Assembly: GCA_017442535.1 (NCBI GenBank)
Contig: JAFRZL010000027.1
Location: 1 to 64,000, forward strand
DNA from: Bacillota bacterium
GTDB lineage: Bacteria; Bacillota; Clostridia; Lachnospirales; Bianqueaceae
DNA: 64,000 bases
Direction of reading: 5' to 3'
Below, piece after piece: positions 48,267-57,852 of this stretch (positions are counted from its first letter, which is position 1; each line of letters starts with the position of its first letter). The position numbers were made by a program, and so were the translations under genes. Below the pieces are notes generated by a model. The model made no database searches. It was not told where the DNA came from and saw only the letters and a list, made by a program, of their open reading frames with translations.

Positions 48267-50816
48267 CTATATGTTTTTTTTACCTTTGCCCCGGTTCCGG
48301 CGCTTGGCTTCACGCACGGCAGCACGGCGCTCACGCAGCTTCTTTGCCTCGGCCTTGGCTTCCGTGCGCTGCTCAATGTACTCGGTGTAGTGCCGTTTAC
48401 CCTCCTGCACGATGGGTTCCCAATCCTGGAACACGCGGAACATCAGGGTGAACAGGCCATAACCGGCAGCAAGGAACATCAGGACAAAAACGATCAGCTC
48501 GCCGCTGAAAGGATGCAGTGAGAAGAAGTTCGGGAAGATCAGGATGCCGCCCCAGAATGCGATATTCATGGTGGCGAAAACTGCTGCGCGCAGCGGATTC
48601 ATCGGCAGGCTGATCCGGCGGAGGACCAGCAGCCCGGTAAAGCCGGCGGCGATCACGCAGAGGGTGGACATGAGGTTTTCGGGCAGGCCGAATCGTCCCG
48701 CAAGGAACAGGATAAAGCAGAGGTTAAAGAAGACCGAAAGTCCGCCCGGGATCGCGAGCATCATGACGTTCTTGAGGAAGCGGCCCTTGACGCGGTCGTG
48801 GTTGGGCTGCAGCGCCAGGAAGAAAGCCGGGACGCCGATGCAGCAGGTGCTGATCAGGCTCATCTGGATCGGAATAAACGGATAGCGGATATCCATGAAG
48901 ACAAAGAGCACGGCCAACAGGAAGGCGTAAACGGTCTTGGTCAGGAAAAGTGACGCGGAGCGCTGCACATTGTTGATACAGCGGCGGCCCTCGTCTACCA
49001 CATGGGGCAGCGCGTCAAAATTCGACTCCATCAGGACCAGTTCGGCCACGTTGCGGGCCGCGTCGGTACCGGAAGCCATCGCGATCGAGCAGTCCGCGGC
49101 CTTGAGCGCGAGGACGTCGTTGACGCCGTCGCCCGTCATCGCGACGGTATGCCCGGCGGCCTGCATGGCCAGCACCAGCTGACGCTTCTGCTGCGGCGTC
49201 ACGCGGCCGAAAATCGTATATTTGGTCGCGGCCTCCGCCACTTCTTCTTCGGTCTGAAGCGTGCTGGCATCGACCATGTTCTCCCAGTTTTCAACCCCGG
49301 CGTAGCGCGCAATGCCTGCCACCGTCTGGGGGCTGTCGCCGCTGATGACCTTGATATCGACACCCTGCTGTTTGAAGTATTCGAGCGTGGGCTTGGCTTC
49401 CTTGCGGACTTTATCGCGCAGCAGCACCAGTCCGATGGGTTCCATGGACTCTGCCGGGGGCAGGCCCTCTCCGTCAAAAGGTTTGTCGGAATGGATCATC
49501 AGTAGCACGCGGTACTGCATGGCCAGCTTCTCGATCGTGGCACGCAGGGTATCGGACATGGACGGATAAAGGAACTCGGCCGCGCCCAGGCAGAAGGTCC
49601 CGTGGTTTTCGAAGCTCGCGCCGGACCATTTGGTTTTGCTGGAGAAGGAGATCGCTTTGGTGCAGCGCCATGTGATGTCGCCCTCCTCCGCATATTTGGC
49701 TAGGATCGCCTGCGAGGTCTGGTTGCGGTCGGGGATCGCGAGTACCATCGAGACAAGTGCTTTGGGGATCCATTTGGCATACTGCTCGCCCAGCATCAGG
49801 ATGTCAACGACTTCCATCGAACCCTCGGTCAGGGTGCCTGTTTTATCCAGGCAGAGGGTATCCACGCGTGCGAGTGTCTCGATGCAGTACAGCTGCTGTA
49901 CCAGGACTTTGTACTGCGACAGGCGGATGACGCTCACTGCGAGCGCGGTGCTGGTCAGGAGCATCAACCCTTCGGGGATCATGCCGATCAGGGACGCGGT
50001 CGTCGCCACAACGGCCGACTGGATCGTCGCGCTTGGCAGCGAAATCTGCTTCCAGAAAATCAGTGCGCCGATCGGTACGATCAGGATCGAAACAATGCGG
50101 ACGATCCACTGCAGCGAGATCATGATCTCGGAACGGATCTCCTTGGCAAGCTTGGCCCCGCTCGAGATCGAAGAAACGTATTTGTTTTTGCCGACGGCCG
50201 TCACCTGCGCCATGCAGTGGCCGCTGTTCAGGAAAGACCCCGCCATCAGCGGATCGTCCTTGACCTTGTGGATCGCGTCGGGCTCGCCGGTGATAAAGGA
50301 TTCATCCACCTGGCAGGATCCTTCCACCACAAAAGCATCGGCCTGGATCTGATTGCCGGCCTCCAGCATCATGAGGTCGTCCACGACCACCTGCTCGGAA
50401 GTCACTTCCAGCATCTTGCCATCACGGAGCACCCGGACCTTGCTGGCAGAGAGGAAGCTCAGCCTGTCCATCGCGCGCTTGGAGCGGATCTCCTGGAAAA
50501 TACCGATCAGGGTGTTCGCGATAATAACACCCATGAACATGACATTCTTGTACGAACCTACCAGAATGACGGCAATGGCCAACACAAAGTTGACCAGGTT
50601 GAAAAGGGTGCAGATATGTCCTACGACTATCTGCCGGATCGTCTTGGTCTTGCCGACGTCATCCACATTGACGAAGCCCGCGCCGACGCGGTCCTCAACT
50701 TCCTGTCCGGTGAGGCCCCATTCGGGATCAGTGCGGTGATCGGGATCCCGCTGGAACACAGACTCCGGTTCGGGCATGTTTTCCGTGCTCTGCCTGACTT
50801 CCTGTTCCTTAGCCAT
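48267..50816 (-). CDS. P-type cation-transporting ATPase (CtpE/HAD-IC type)
   Basis: Encodes 849 residues with AAGGAG 6 bases before the ATG. Actuator motif VDESFITGEPDAI, membrane motif MIPEGLMLL, phosphorylation site LCLDKTGTLTEG and hinge AMTGDGVNDVLALKAADC are all present. About ten membrane segments are visible. The PEGL motif and overall length recall the cation-transporting ATPase E subgroup (calcium-type in mycobacteria), so Ca, Mg or Mn transport is likely but not proven. The C-terminus is a very basic tail (RERRAAVREAKRRNRGKGKK). It lies 31 bases after the glutamine synthetase gene. Confidence 0.9.
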   Translation of the reverse strand: MAKEQEVRQSTENMPEPESVFQRDPDHRTDPEWGLTGQEVEDRVGAGFVNVDDVGKTKTIRQIVVGHICTLFNLVNFVLAIAVILVGSYKNVMFMGVIIANTLIGIFQEIRSKRAMDRLSFLSASKVRVLRDGKMLEVTSEQVVVDDLMMLEAGNQIQADAFVVEGSCQVDESFITGEPDAIHKVKDDPLMAGSFLNSGHCMAQVTAVGKNKYVSSISSGAKLAKEIRSEIMISLQWIVRIVSILIVPIGALIFWKQISLPSATIQSAVVATTASLIGMIPEGLMLLTSTALAVSVIRLSQYKVLVQQLYCIETLARVDTLCLDKTGTLTEGSMEVVDILMLGEQYAKWIPKALVSMVLAIPDRNQTSQAILAKYAEEGDITWRCTKAISFSSKTKWSGASFENHGTFCLGAAEFLYPSMSDTLRATIEKLAMQYRVLLMIHSDKPFDGEGLPPAESMEPIGLVLLRDKVRKEAKPTLEYFKQQGVDIKVISGDSPQTVAGIARYAGVENWENMVDASTLQTEEEVAEAATKYTIFGRVTPQQKRQLVLAMQAAGHTVAMTGDGVNDVLALKAADCSIAMASGTDAARNVAELVLMESNFDALPHVVDEGRRCINNVQRSASLFLTKTVYAFLLAVLFVFMDIRYPFIPIQMSLISTCCIGVPAFFLALQPNHDRVKGRFLKNVMMLAIPGGLSVFFNLCFILFLAGRFGLPENLMSTLCVIAAGFTGLLVLRRISLPMNPLRAAVFATMNIAFWGGILIFPNFFSLHPFSGELIVFVLMFLAAGYGLFTLMFRVFQDWEPIVQEGKRHYTEYIEQRTEAKAEAKKLRERRAAVREAKRRNRGKGKKNI

Positions 50817-50847
50817 GGCTTACTCCTTATTGATGATAACTATACTC

Positions 50848-52929
50848 TCAGATGCGGAACAGCAGATCGCTGTAGACCGGGAAAGGCCAGTAGCGGGCAT
50901 CCACCCGCTCTTCCAGCTGATCCGCGACCTTGCGCAGGGCCTCCATCGCGGGGATCACCTGATCCCTGTAATATTCGGCTTCCTGCTGATGGTCCTCGTT
51001 TCCGGGCTGCTGCATCAGGCCGTTCAGGCGGTCGATCGCGCCGTCCAGCTCCTCGACAAGATCCGCCAGCCGGGTGATGCAGCGGCAGTCATAGGCTGCC
51101 GAGAGCCCGAGTTTCTGTTTATCCACCGCCAGGCCGGAAAGCTCCTTAAGATAGGCCTGGACGGCCGGCAGGATCTCGCGCCGGGCCATGTCCACCATGG
51201 TCAGCCCTTCGATCCGCAGTACTTTGCAGTAATTGGTCAGATAGATTTCATTGCGCGCGATGAGTTCCTGCGCCGTGAAAATATGGTGCCGCCCGAAGAG
51301 GTCAACACTTTTCTCCGAGACAAAATACGGTGCGGCATCGGGCAGCGTCCGCAGATCCATCAGGCCGCGGCGGCGGGCCTCACGCGGCCACTCTTCGCCA
51401 TAACCGTTGCCGCTGAAAATGATCCGCTGATGTGCGGTCAGCTCCTCACGGATCAGCTGATTCAGCTCGGAAGTAAAGTCCTCCGCCTGCTCCAGACGAT
51501 CCGCGTAACGCCGCAGGATCTCGGCCACGGATGTGTTCAGGACGATATTGGGCTCCGAAATGGACTGGGATGCCCCAGGCATACGGAATTCGAATTTATT
51601 ACCGGTAAAGGCTACCGGCGACGTGCGGTTGCGGTCCGTCGTATCCCGCGGGAAGCGCGGCAGAATGTGCACGCCGATCTTCATCTCTTCTTTGGTGCGC
51701 GGGTCGTAGACCGCGCCCGTGATGATCGAGGTCACGATCTCTTCCAGTTCGTTCCCGAGAAAAACCGATACCACGGCAGGAGGCGCTTCGTTCGCGCCGA
51801 GCCGGTGATCGTTCGCGGCGCTCGCCACGGACATGCGGAGCAGCTCCTGATACTCATCCACCGCGGCCACGACCGCCGTCATAAAGAGCAGGAACTGCGC
51901 GTTTTCGTTGGGCGAATCGCCCGGATCAAACAGATTGATCCCCGTATCTGTCGAAATGGACCAGTTATCGTGCTTGCCGCTGCCGTTTACGCCCTCGAAG
52001 GGCTTCTCGTGCAGCAGGCAGACCAGCCCGTGGCGCAGCGCTATCTTCTGCATCAGCTCCATCGTGATCTGGTTATGGTCCGTCGCCTGAATCGCGTTGG
52101 TATAGATCGGGGCCAGCTCGTGCTGCGCGGGGGCGGCCTCGTTATGCTCGGTCTTGGCGAGCACTCCGAGCTTCCAGAGCTCCTCGTTCAGGTCGCTCAT
52201 ATAGGCTTCCACACGGGGCTTGATCGCACCGTAATAATGGTCGCCGAGCTCCTGTCCCTTGGGCGGCTTCGCGCCGAAAAGCGTCCGGCCGCAGAGCCGC
52301 AGATCCAACCGATGATCATACAGCGACTTGTCCACCAGGAAATATTCCTGCTCCGGCCCCACCATGGCCTGCGCGTGACTGGCCTGCGTCCCGAAAAGCT
52401 TCAGGATCCGCATGGTCTGCTCATTTAAGGTCTCCATCGAGGCAAGGAGCGGTGCTTTTTTGTCCAGTGCCTCTCCGTTATAGGAATAAAAAACGGTGGG
52501 AATGCACAGCACTCCGTCCTTGATAAAGGCATATGAGCTGGGATCCCAGGCCGTATATCCGCGCGCCTCAAAGGTGGCGCGCAAGCCGCCGGAGGGGAAG
52601 CTGGATGCGTCGGATTCACCCTTTAGGAGCTCCTTGCCGGAAAACTCCATCATAACCTTGCCGTCTCCGGACGGGCTGATAAAACTGTCATGTTTCTCGG
52701 CCGTAACGCCTGTCATGGGCTGGAACCAGTGCGTGAAATGCGTCACGCCCTTCTCCACCGCCCAGTCTTTCATGGCGGCGGCCACCGTGTCCGCGATAGA
52801 AGGATCCAGGCCTTTGCCCAGCTCCATCGTACGCTTCAGCGTCCGGTATACGTTCTCGGGAAGCCGGCTCTGCATCACCGCGTCGTTAAAGACCATCGAG
52901 CCGAACACTTCTTCCATTCTTCTATCCAT
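50848..52929 (-). CDS. glnN: glutamine synthetase type III
   Basis: Encodes 693 residues, the length of the large GSIII family. The ATG at 52929 has GGGAG upstream; a longer frame to 53031 overlaps the next gene and is rejected. GSIII-specific segments: FTHWFQPMTGVTAEKHDSF, VGPEQEYFLVDK, AKTEHNEAAPAQHELAPIYT and HEKPFEGVNGSGKHDNWS, which carry the metal- and glutamate-binding residues. It makes glutamine from glutamate, ammonia and ATP in the cytoplasm. No other nitrogen-assimilation genes are adjacent. It may share a transcript with the YiaK-like gene 52 bases upstream. Confidence 0.96.
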   Translation of the reverse strand: MDRRMEEVFGSMVFNDAVMQSRLPENVYRTLKRTMELGKGLDPSIADTVAAAMKDWAVEKGVTHFTHWFQPMTGVTAEKHDSFISPSGDGKVMMEFSGKELLKGESDASSFPSGGLRATFEARGYTAWDPSSYAFIKDGVLCIPTVFYSYNGEALDKKAPLLASMETLNEQTMRILKLFGTQASHAQAMVGPEQEYFLVDKSLYDHRLDLRLCGRTLFGAKPPKGQELGDHYYGAIKPRVEAYMSDLNEELWKLGVLAKTEHNEAAPAQHELAPIYTNAIQATDHNQITMELMQKIALRHGLVCLLHEKPFEGVNGSGKHDNWSISTDTGINLFDPGDSPNENAQFLLFMTAVVAAVDEYQELLRMSVASAANDHRLGANEAPPAVVSVFLGNELEEIVTSIITGAVYDPRTKEEMKIGVHILPRFPRDTTDRNRTSPVAFTGNKFEFRMPGASQSISEPNIVLNTSVAEILRRYADRLEQAEDFTSELNQLIREELTAHQRIIFSGNGYGEEWPREARRRGLMDLRTLPDAAPYFVSEKSVDLFGRHHIFTAQELIARNEIYLTNYCKVLRIEGLTMVDMARREILPAVQAYLKELSGLAVDKQKLGLSAAYDCRCITRLADLVEELDGAIDRLNGLMQQPGNEDHQQEAEYYRDQVIPAMEALRKVADQLEERVDARYWPFPVYSDLLFRI

Positions 52930-52981
52930 TGGTATGCACTCCCGCGTTAATCTGTCTGTTTTCCGGGCTGAGCCGGACTGA

Positions 52982-53980
52982 TTACATGGCCAGGACCTTG
53001 TTCCAGATCTCGTCATCCACCAGGACGCCAAGCTCCATGCTCTCGGCGCGCACGCGCTTCATGCCCTCACCGGGCCAGCGCACGGCCACGCCCTCTTTCA
53101 TGGGAGTCGCGGTCTTCATATCCGCGAGCGTCGCGTCGATCTTATCAAGCATCGTCTCCTGATCCCCGAAGATATCCGTGCGGATCATCAGGAACATCTG
53201 GCAGAGCTCGCTTTCCAGCGGCACCGTGCCGACTTCACGCACCGTAAAGCCACCCGAAAGCGTTGATACGATCAGGTCCAGCATCAGCGACATGCCCGAG
53301 CCCTTCCAGAAGCCGATCGGCAGCGCCTGCGAAGTCTTGAAAATCTCGGCCGCGTTGCGGGTGATATTGCCGTTTGAATCAAATCCGCCGTCCACCGGCA
53401 GCTCCTTACCCGCCCGCATGTAGGACTCGATTTTGCCGTAGGAGAACATGGACATGGCCGCGTCCAGCAGCACCACGCCCTGGCGGCTCGGCACCGCGAA
53501 AACGATCGGATTGTTGCCGAGCTTGGGCTCTTTGCCGCCCCAGGCCGGCAGATTCGGCGTCGTATTGGTCCACAGGATCGCGATATAGCCCTTCTCGGCC
53601 GCCTGAATGCCGTACGAACCGGGCCTCAGCCAGTGATTGGTATGACCGAGTGCCACGCAGCCGATGCCGTACTGGTCGGCCAGCTCCATCGCCTTCTGCG
53701 CGCAGATCTCCGCGTTCAGGTTGCCGGGCCCCTTGTGTCCGTCATACCGGGCAATGGCCCCGAACTGCTGCACCAGCTCCGGCTCCGCGTCCAGATCGAT
53801 CGCTCCGGCCTCAATGTATTCAATATATCTGGGGAAACGGTTCAGTCCATGTGTATAGACACCGTCCCGGCTCGCATCCGCAAACAGATGCGCCGCACGG
53901 TCCGCCTTGTCCTCCCGCATCCCGTACTTCAGCAAAACTCTCTTAAATACCGCAACCATCTCATCATATGGAACTCTCAT
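52982..53980 (-). CDS. yiaK: Ldh2/YiaK-family oxidoreductase (3-dehydro-L-gulonate 2-dehydrogenase-like)
   Basis: Encodes 332 residues, starting MRVPYDEMVAVFKRVLLKYG with AAAGGCGG upstream. Family features: ASRDGVYTHGLNRFPRYIEY with a catalytic His, ALGHTNHWLRPGSYG, and NNPIVFAVPSRQGVVLLD. The GFWKGSGMSLMLDLIVSTLSGG segment is typical of the malate/L-sulfolactate/L-lactate dehydrogenase type 2 fold, and the details fit YiaK best. YiaK reduces 2,3-diketo-L-gulonate with NADH. With the SDRs and GH105 in the window it suggests uronate or ascorbate-like sugar acid use. Confidence 0.85.
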   Translation of the reverse strand: MRVPYDEMVAVFKRVLLKYGMREDKADRAAHLFADASRDGVYTHGLNRFPRYIEYIEAGAIDLDAEPELVQQFGAIARYDGHKGPGNLNAEICAQKAMELADQYGIGCVALGHTNHWLRPGSYGIQAAEKGYIAILWTNTTPNLPAWGGKEPKLGNNPIVFAVPSRQGVVLLDAAMSMFSYGKIESYMRAGKELPVDGGFDSNGNITRNAAEIFKTSQALPIGFWKGSGMSLMLDLIVSTLSGGFTVREVGTVPLESELCQMFLMIRTDIFGDQETMLDKIDATLADMKTATPMKEGVAVRWPGEGMKRVRAESMELGVLVDDEIWNKVLAM

Positions 53981-54094
53981 GCTACTACCGCCTTTCCGCC
54001 GGACGTCCGGCCAGATTATACCTAGGATACACTGGTATTATAGCACAAGACCAGTCTTTTGGGAATAGAATGTTTGAAATCATTTATGGATACA

Positions 54095-54120
54095 CAAAAA
54101 AGGAACCCCGAAGGGCTCCT
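54095..54120 (-). terminator. Rho-independent terminator
   Basis: On the minus strand AGGAGCCC and GGGTTCCT around TTC, followed by six T, 24 bases after the stop of the gene at 54145. Confidence 0.85.
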
Positions 54121-54144
54121 TTAACCTTAATTCTATCATTCCGT

Positions 54145-54627
54145 TCATCCTGCGTCGTCCAGAAATCCCCTCAAGGTCTCCATCGTTTCATCCTGCAGAT
54201 TATCCCCTGTGGCCAGAACGTATTCATACAATTTTGACTTCTGCATGACCCGCAGCACCAGATGGTCCATGCGGTCATCTCCGTAGCCATAAAGGTGGCG
54301 GAAAGACGTCTTGATAATCGGATCATACCACATGAACTGTACCAGCCGGAAAGTTGCCTGATCATTGGAGAAGCTGACTTCGCCATAACTCTCCATGTCG
54401 TAGATGACCGTGTCTGCGCCTGTCGTGATGCTGATCCGTCCTCTGGCCTTGTGGCCAAAAAGCAGAAAATCAAATGTCCAGTAATCCAGATCGGCAGATA
54501 CTTCCTGTTCACTTACATCCGTTGTTACGATTCCCTGATATTCGCGATGGATATGCCTCGGAATCGGCGCGAACAGGACAAGCAGCAGAATCACCAGCAA
54601 CGAAACAGCTATTCTCGTCTTTTTCAT
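54145..54627 (-). CDS. membrane-anchored or secreted protein of unknown function
   Basis: Encodes 160 residues with AAGGAGC 9 bases before the ATG. One hydrophobic segment lies at the N-terminus (TRIAVSLLVILLLVLFAP), acting as anchor or signal. The outer part has WTFDFLLFGHKARGRISI and LYGYGDDRMDHLVLRVM, rich in aromatic and charged residues. No family was recognised. It is a single-gene unit with its own terminator, beside an AT-rich gap. Confidence 0.7.
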   Translation of the reverse strand: MKKTRIAVSLLVILLLVLFAPIPRHIHREYQGIVTTDVSEQEVSADLDYWTFDFLLFGHKARGRISITTGADTVIYDMESYGEVSFSNDQATFRLVQFMWYDPIIKTSFRHLYGYGDDRMDHLVLRVMQKSKLYEYVLATGDNLQDETMETLRGFLDDAG

Positions 54628-54649
54628 AATAATAGCTCCTTAAAAGTTC

Positions 54650-55231
54650 TCGTTATGAGTAACTTTAAGAAAAGAATACTAAGCACCTTTTTCATAAAAA
54701 GACCTCCAGATTATAGTAGTTTAAAACCCATTGCAAAATGTGGCGAAATAATATACGTTCTATCTTACTTATTTGCCACGTTGCTCTCTATTCCATACCA
54801 ACCACTCCTTTCTTTATGTTCTTGTGTCTTGTTTGTAAGTATAGCATGCCCACCGTTATCTGTCAATCTTTTTTATTTCTTTTATAGTGAAAATGTAGCT
54901 TTCGAATATCATATATTTGAGGGAAATGTCTTTTCTATTTGCGGTTGCCAGATAACAAGCAAATTCTGCCGTAGATCATTGGATAATTTGATAAAAGCAT
55001 TCAACACTCTTCGTATAGAACAGTCTTCCCTTCATCTGAAAATATGTGATATTATATTTGGCGTTTGCAATAGCTCGCATATATTTCTAGCAGCAGACCT
55101 CCTTCTCCTTCATCCATCCCATCAAAGCTGTTCTATTAAATCCAAAACTCGTCACAGCCATGATCGATTTTCTGTTCGAGACATATTCAAATCTTATCAA
55201 ACCCTGTTTGGTTAGTAAATATTATATAAAA
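54650..55231. other. AT-rich gap without a recognisable gene
   Basis: About 580 bases, much richer in A and T than the core genes. One plus-strand frame stays open to 55215 (for example NVAFEYHIFEGNVFSICG and SLDNLIKAFNTLRIEQ) but has no start with a ribosome binding site. It may be a relic of an acquired gene or chance in AT-rich DNA. No repeat or RNA gene was seen. Confidence 0.4.
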
Positions 55232-55269
55232 AGATGGCCCTCTTAGGTCTTCTTTCTAAGTTGCCATCT
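55232..55269 (-). terminator. Terminator after the P-loop kinase gene
   Basis: On the minus strand AGATGGCAACTTAG pairs imperfectly with CTAAGAGGGCCATCT, followed by TTTTATA, about 90 bases beyond the stop. Confidence 0.7.
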
Positions 55270-55362
55270 ATAATCAGCACTTATTCTTTAATGCCAGAAT
55301 AATCAGTAGCAAAAATCCATCTAATTAGCAGAAAAGCATATTAAATCATTTTTCTCTTTTTC

Positions 55363-55965
55363 CTACACCCCGAACCGGTATTCTTTTTCTTCTTTATCGT
55401 TCGCCGTCAGACCGAAGGCTTTGATGACCATGTCCGCGACCTGATCGGGCGCCAGGTCGGTATTGTCGATCTTGAGGTGGTGCTTAAACCAGACCTCGCC
55501 TTCCTCCGAGTTCAGCCGGTGGTGCTCCGCGTCGTGCAGCAGGTTGGCCTTGCTCCACGCCACGTCGCGCTTGGAGGCTTTGCGCTCCATCCGGTGGGGC
55601 GTCTCGTTCCTGACAAGCCGGGCCTCCAGGCTCGCGCTCAGCTCGACAAAATAGAACTCGCCGCCGTTTTGTGTGAACAGATCATGGAGGCCGTCCAGAT
55701 AATCACGCTCCTCCTGCATCTCAAAGGCGCAGACATAGGTGAAAATCATGTCCACATCGTGTTTGACGGCCAGTTCGAAGGCTATCTCGCGGAAAGCCGC
55801 GTTGAATTCACGCTGGGCCGGCGTCCCGAAGCCGAAGATTTTATCCGACATTTCGATACTGTCATGATTCATCATCATGTTGTAGCGGAGCTTGTCCCGG
55901 AGGCTCTCGGCGACGGTCATCTTGCCAACGGCCTGGGGCCCGCAGACGACGATCAAATTAGCCAT
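55363..55965 (-). CDS. P-loop kinase-like ATPase
   Basis: Encodes 200 residues. The start LIVVCGPQAVGKMTVAESL is a Walker A loop; GKM-T replaces the usual GKS or GKT but keeps a Thr one place later. NHDSIEM and LVRNETPHRMERKASKR (lid-like Arg/Lys region) suggest a small-molecule kinase of the shikimate/adenylate-kinase superfamily. The substrate is unknown. The ATG overlaps the end of the VanS-like kinase gene by 8 bases, so the three genes (regulator, kinase, ATPase) form one operon. Confidence 0.75.
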   Translation of the reverse strand: MANLIVVCGPQAVGKMTVAESLRDKLRYNMMMNHDSIEMSDKIFGFGTPAQREFNAAFREIAFELAVKHDVDMIFTYVCAFEMQEERDYLDGLHDLFTQNGGEFYFVELSASLEARLVRNETPHRMERKASKRDVAWSKANLLHDAEHHRLNSEEGEVWFKHHLKIDNTDLAPDQVADMVIKAFGLTANDKEEKEYRFGV

Positions 55966-57085
55966 TACTGCCCTCCCTTGGCTCAGCTGCCTCCGAAAGC
56001 GGCAGGCGGACGGTCAGCCGGATCGTTTCTTCCAGGCTTTCGGCCGTCACGCTGCCACCGTGAAGCTCGGCGATTTCTTTGGCGATCGCAAGGCCAAGCC
56101 CCGCGCCGCCGGTCTGTGTCCCGCGGGACGAATCCAGGCGGTAAAACTGGTCAAACAGATGCTCCAGCTTCTCACGCGGGATGGTTGGGCCGCGGTTTTC
56201 GACATAAATCTCGATCGATTCCATCTCCACCGTCCTCATCCGCACAAAAATCACGGAATCGGGATAGCCATAGCTCACCGCATTCCGGAACAGGTTGTCA
56301 AACAGGCGCTGCAGCTTGTCGGGGTCGCAGCAATACGAAAAATCAGGCAACAGGTCGGACTGCCAGGTCATGTGCTTGTCGGCCAGAACCGGGTCAAACT
56401 CACTCATCATCTGCTCTAAGAGCCGGGTCAGGTTGATCGTGGATTTTTCCAGCGTGATATGTGTCAGATTCAGCCTGGCAATGTCAAAGAATTCATTGAT
56501 CAGGTCTTCCAGCCGGTAGGCTTTTTCGAGGGTAATCCCCGTGTAGCGGGCGCGGGTCTCCACACTCAGATCGGGCTCCTGCTGCAGCAGCTGCAGGTAG
56601 CCGATGATACTGGTGAGAGGCGTCTTGAGGTCGTGGGCCAGATAGACGATCAGATCGTCTTTTCTCTGCTCCGCTTCCCGGGCAGCGCGGGCCACATACA
56701 GCCCGTGCTCGCGCAGACGATTCAGTTCGGTCTCGGCATCGTTCAGGTGATCCGGCAGCAGGATTTCCTCTTCGTGCGGCTCCGCCAGCGTAGCGGCGGC
56801 GTTCATGATCCGCTCCAGATCCTTGTAAGGCCGGTACATCAGGATCGGGGACAGAATCACCCAGCCCAGGAGCGCCCACGCAAGCACCCCCTGCCTGATA
56901 TAGATCAGGATCACATAGCCGGGATCCGTCGGCTCCCAGACATGCTGGCCTGCCAGATATTCAACAGCCGTATAAAGCAATACACACAGAATACAGTACA
57001 GCAGGAACCACATCAGATACCGCAGCAGGAAGCGGAAATAAAGTCTGGTGCTGTGAAAGGTCCTGCGGTTTCCTTTTTTAGTCAA
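55958..57085 (-). CDS. VanS-like sensor histidine kinase
   Basis: Encodes 375 residues from a TTG at 57085 that overlaps the regulator stop; no better ATG exists nearby. Two membrane segments near the N-terminus (RYLMWFLLYCILCVLLYTAV, GVLAWALLGWVILSPI) flank a short outer loop of about 30 residues. The H-box LAHDLKTPLTSIIGYLQLL and DKLQRLFDNLFRNAVSYG (N-box) are close to VanS. GGAGLGLAIAKEI completes the ATPase. VanS kinases sense glycopeptides or wall stress and phosphorylate VanR; no vanHAX genes are in the window. Confidence 0.9.
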   Translation of the reverse strand: MTKKGNRRTFHSTRLYFRFLLRYLMWFLLYCILCVLLYTAVEYLAGQHVWEPTDPGYVILIYIRQGVLAWALLGWVILSPILMYRPYKDLERIMNAAATLAEPHEEEILLPDHLNDAETELNRLREHGLYVARAAREAEQRKDDLIVYLAHDLKTPLTSIIGYLQLLQQEPDLSVETRARYTGITLEKAYRLEDLINEFFDIARLNLTHITLEKSTINLTRLLEQMMSEFDPVLADKHMTWQSDLLPDFSYCCDPDKLQRLFDNLFRNAVSYGYPDSVIFVRMRTVEMESIEIYVENRGPTIPREKLEHLFDQFYRLDSSRGTQTGGAGLGLAIAKEIAELHGGSVTAESLEETIRLTVRLPLSEAAEPREGSNG

Positions 57086-57761
57086 TGGTGTAACCCACCC
57101 CCCAGACGGTGCGGATATACTTGGGCCGGCGCCCCGTATCCTGCATCTTGGCGCGCAGCTTGGAGATATGCGCCATCACGGTATTATTGTCATCAAAATA
57201 ATGCACTTTCCACACGGCTTCAAAGAGCTCCTCCGTCGACACTACGGTTCCCTGCTTCTCGCACAGATACTGCAGAATATTGAATTCGGTGGGCGTCAGC
57301 TCCAGCGGCTGTCCGTTCAGCGTGCATCGGTGCGCCTCCGGCTCCACGACCAGGCCGCGGATCTCCAGCTGTTTCTCCCGTGCAGGCTCGGCCGCGTTAT
57401 AGCTGGTATAGCGGCGCAGCTGGGTGCGGACACGGGCCACGACCTCGAGCATATTAAAGGGCTTGGTGATATAATCATCGGCCCCGATCGTCAGACCGCG
57501 GATCTTGTCCACATCTTCCACACGGGCCGTCAGCATAATGATCGGAAACATAAAGCCCTGCTCACGGATCTGCTGACACATCGTAAAGCCGTCCATATCC
57601 GGCATCATGACATCCAGAATGGCAAGATCCACCACTTTGGTCCGGATATAGTCAAGCGCCTCCGTGGCTCTGTAGAACTTGCAGACGTCAAAGCCGGAAT
57701 TCTGCAGATACACTTCTACCAGGTCCGCGATTTCACGCTCGTCGTCCACTACCAGAATCAT
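57078..57761 (-). CDS. VanR-like OmpR-family response regulator
   Basis: Encodes 227 residues from the ATG at 57761 (MILVVDDEREIADLVEVYLQ), with GGAAGG 10 bases upstream; a GTG six codons earlier is an alternative. The receiver has Asp-Asp-Glu, phospho-acceptor Asp in LAILDVMMPDMDG, Thr in MLTAR and Lys in YITKPF. The winged-helix output has LTPTEFNILQYLCEKQGTVV and YIRTVWGVGYTID. The match to VanR across both domains is strong. It forms an operon with the VanS-like kinase and the P-loop ATPase. It is separated from ilvE by a terminator. Confidence 0.92.
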   Translation of the reverse strand: MILVVDDEREIADLVEVYLQNSGFDVCKFYRATEALDYIRTKVVDLAILDVMMPDMDGFTMCQQIREQGFMFPIIMLTARVEDVDKIRGLTIGADDYITKPFNMLEVVARVRTQLRRYTSYNAAEPAREKQLEIRGLVVEPEAHRCTLNGQPLELTPTEFNILQYLCEKQGTVVSTEELFEAVWKVHYFDDNNTVMAHISKLRAKMQDTGRRPKYIRTVWGVGYTID

Positions 57762-57796
57762 ATTGTTCAATCCTTCCACCTCTCCTTATGGATAAA

Positions 57797-57831
57797 GGGG
57801 GAGCATCGCACCGCCGTGCACATGCTCCCCC
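57797..57831 (-). terminator. Terminator after ilvE
   Basis: On the minus strand GGGGGAGCAT and ATGCTCCCCC form a 10-bp stem followed by TTTATCC. Confidence 0.8.
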
Positions 57832-57852
57832 CTGTAAACCCTCTGAAACACT

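Noticed and set aside
54262-55215. 317-codon plus-strand frame over the gene at 54145 and the AT-rich gap
   Set aside because: The first half is antisense to a minus-strand gene with a good start, and no plus-strand start site is seen.
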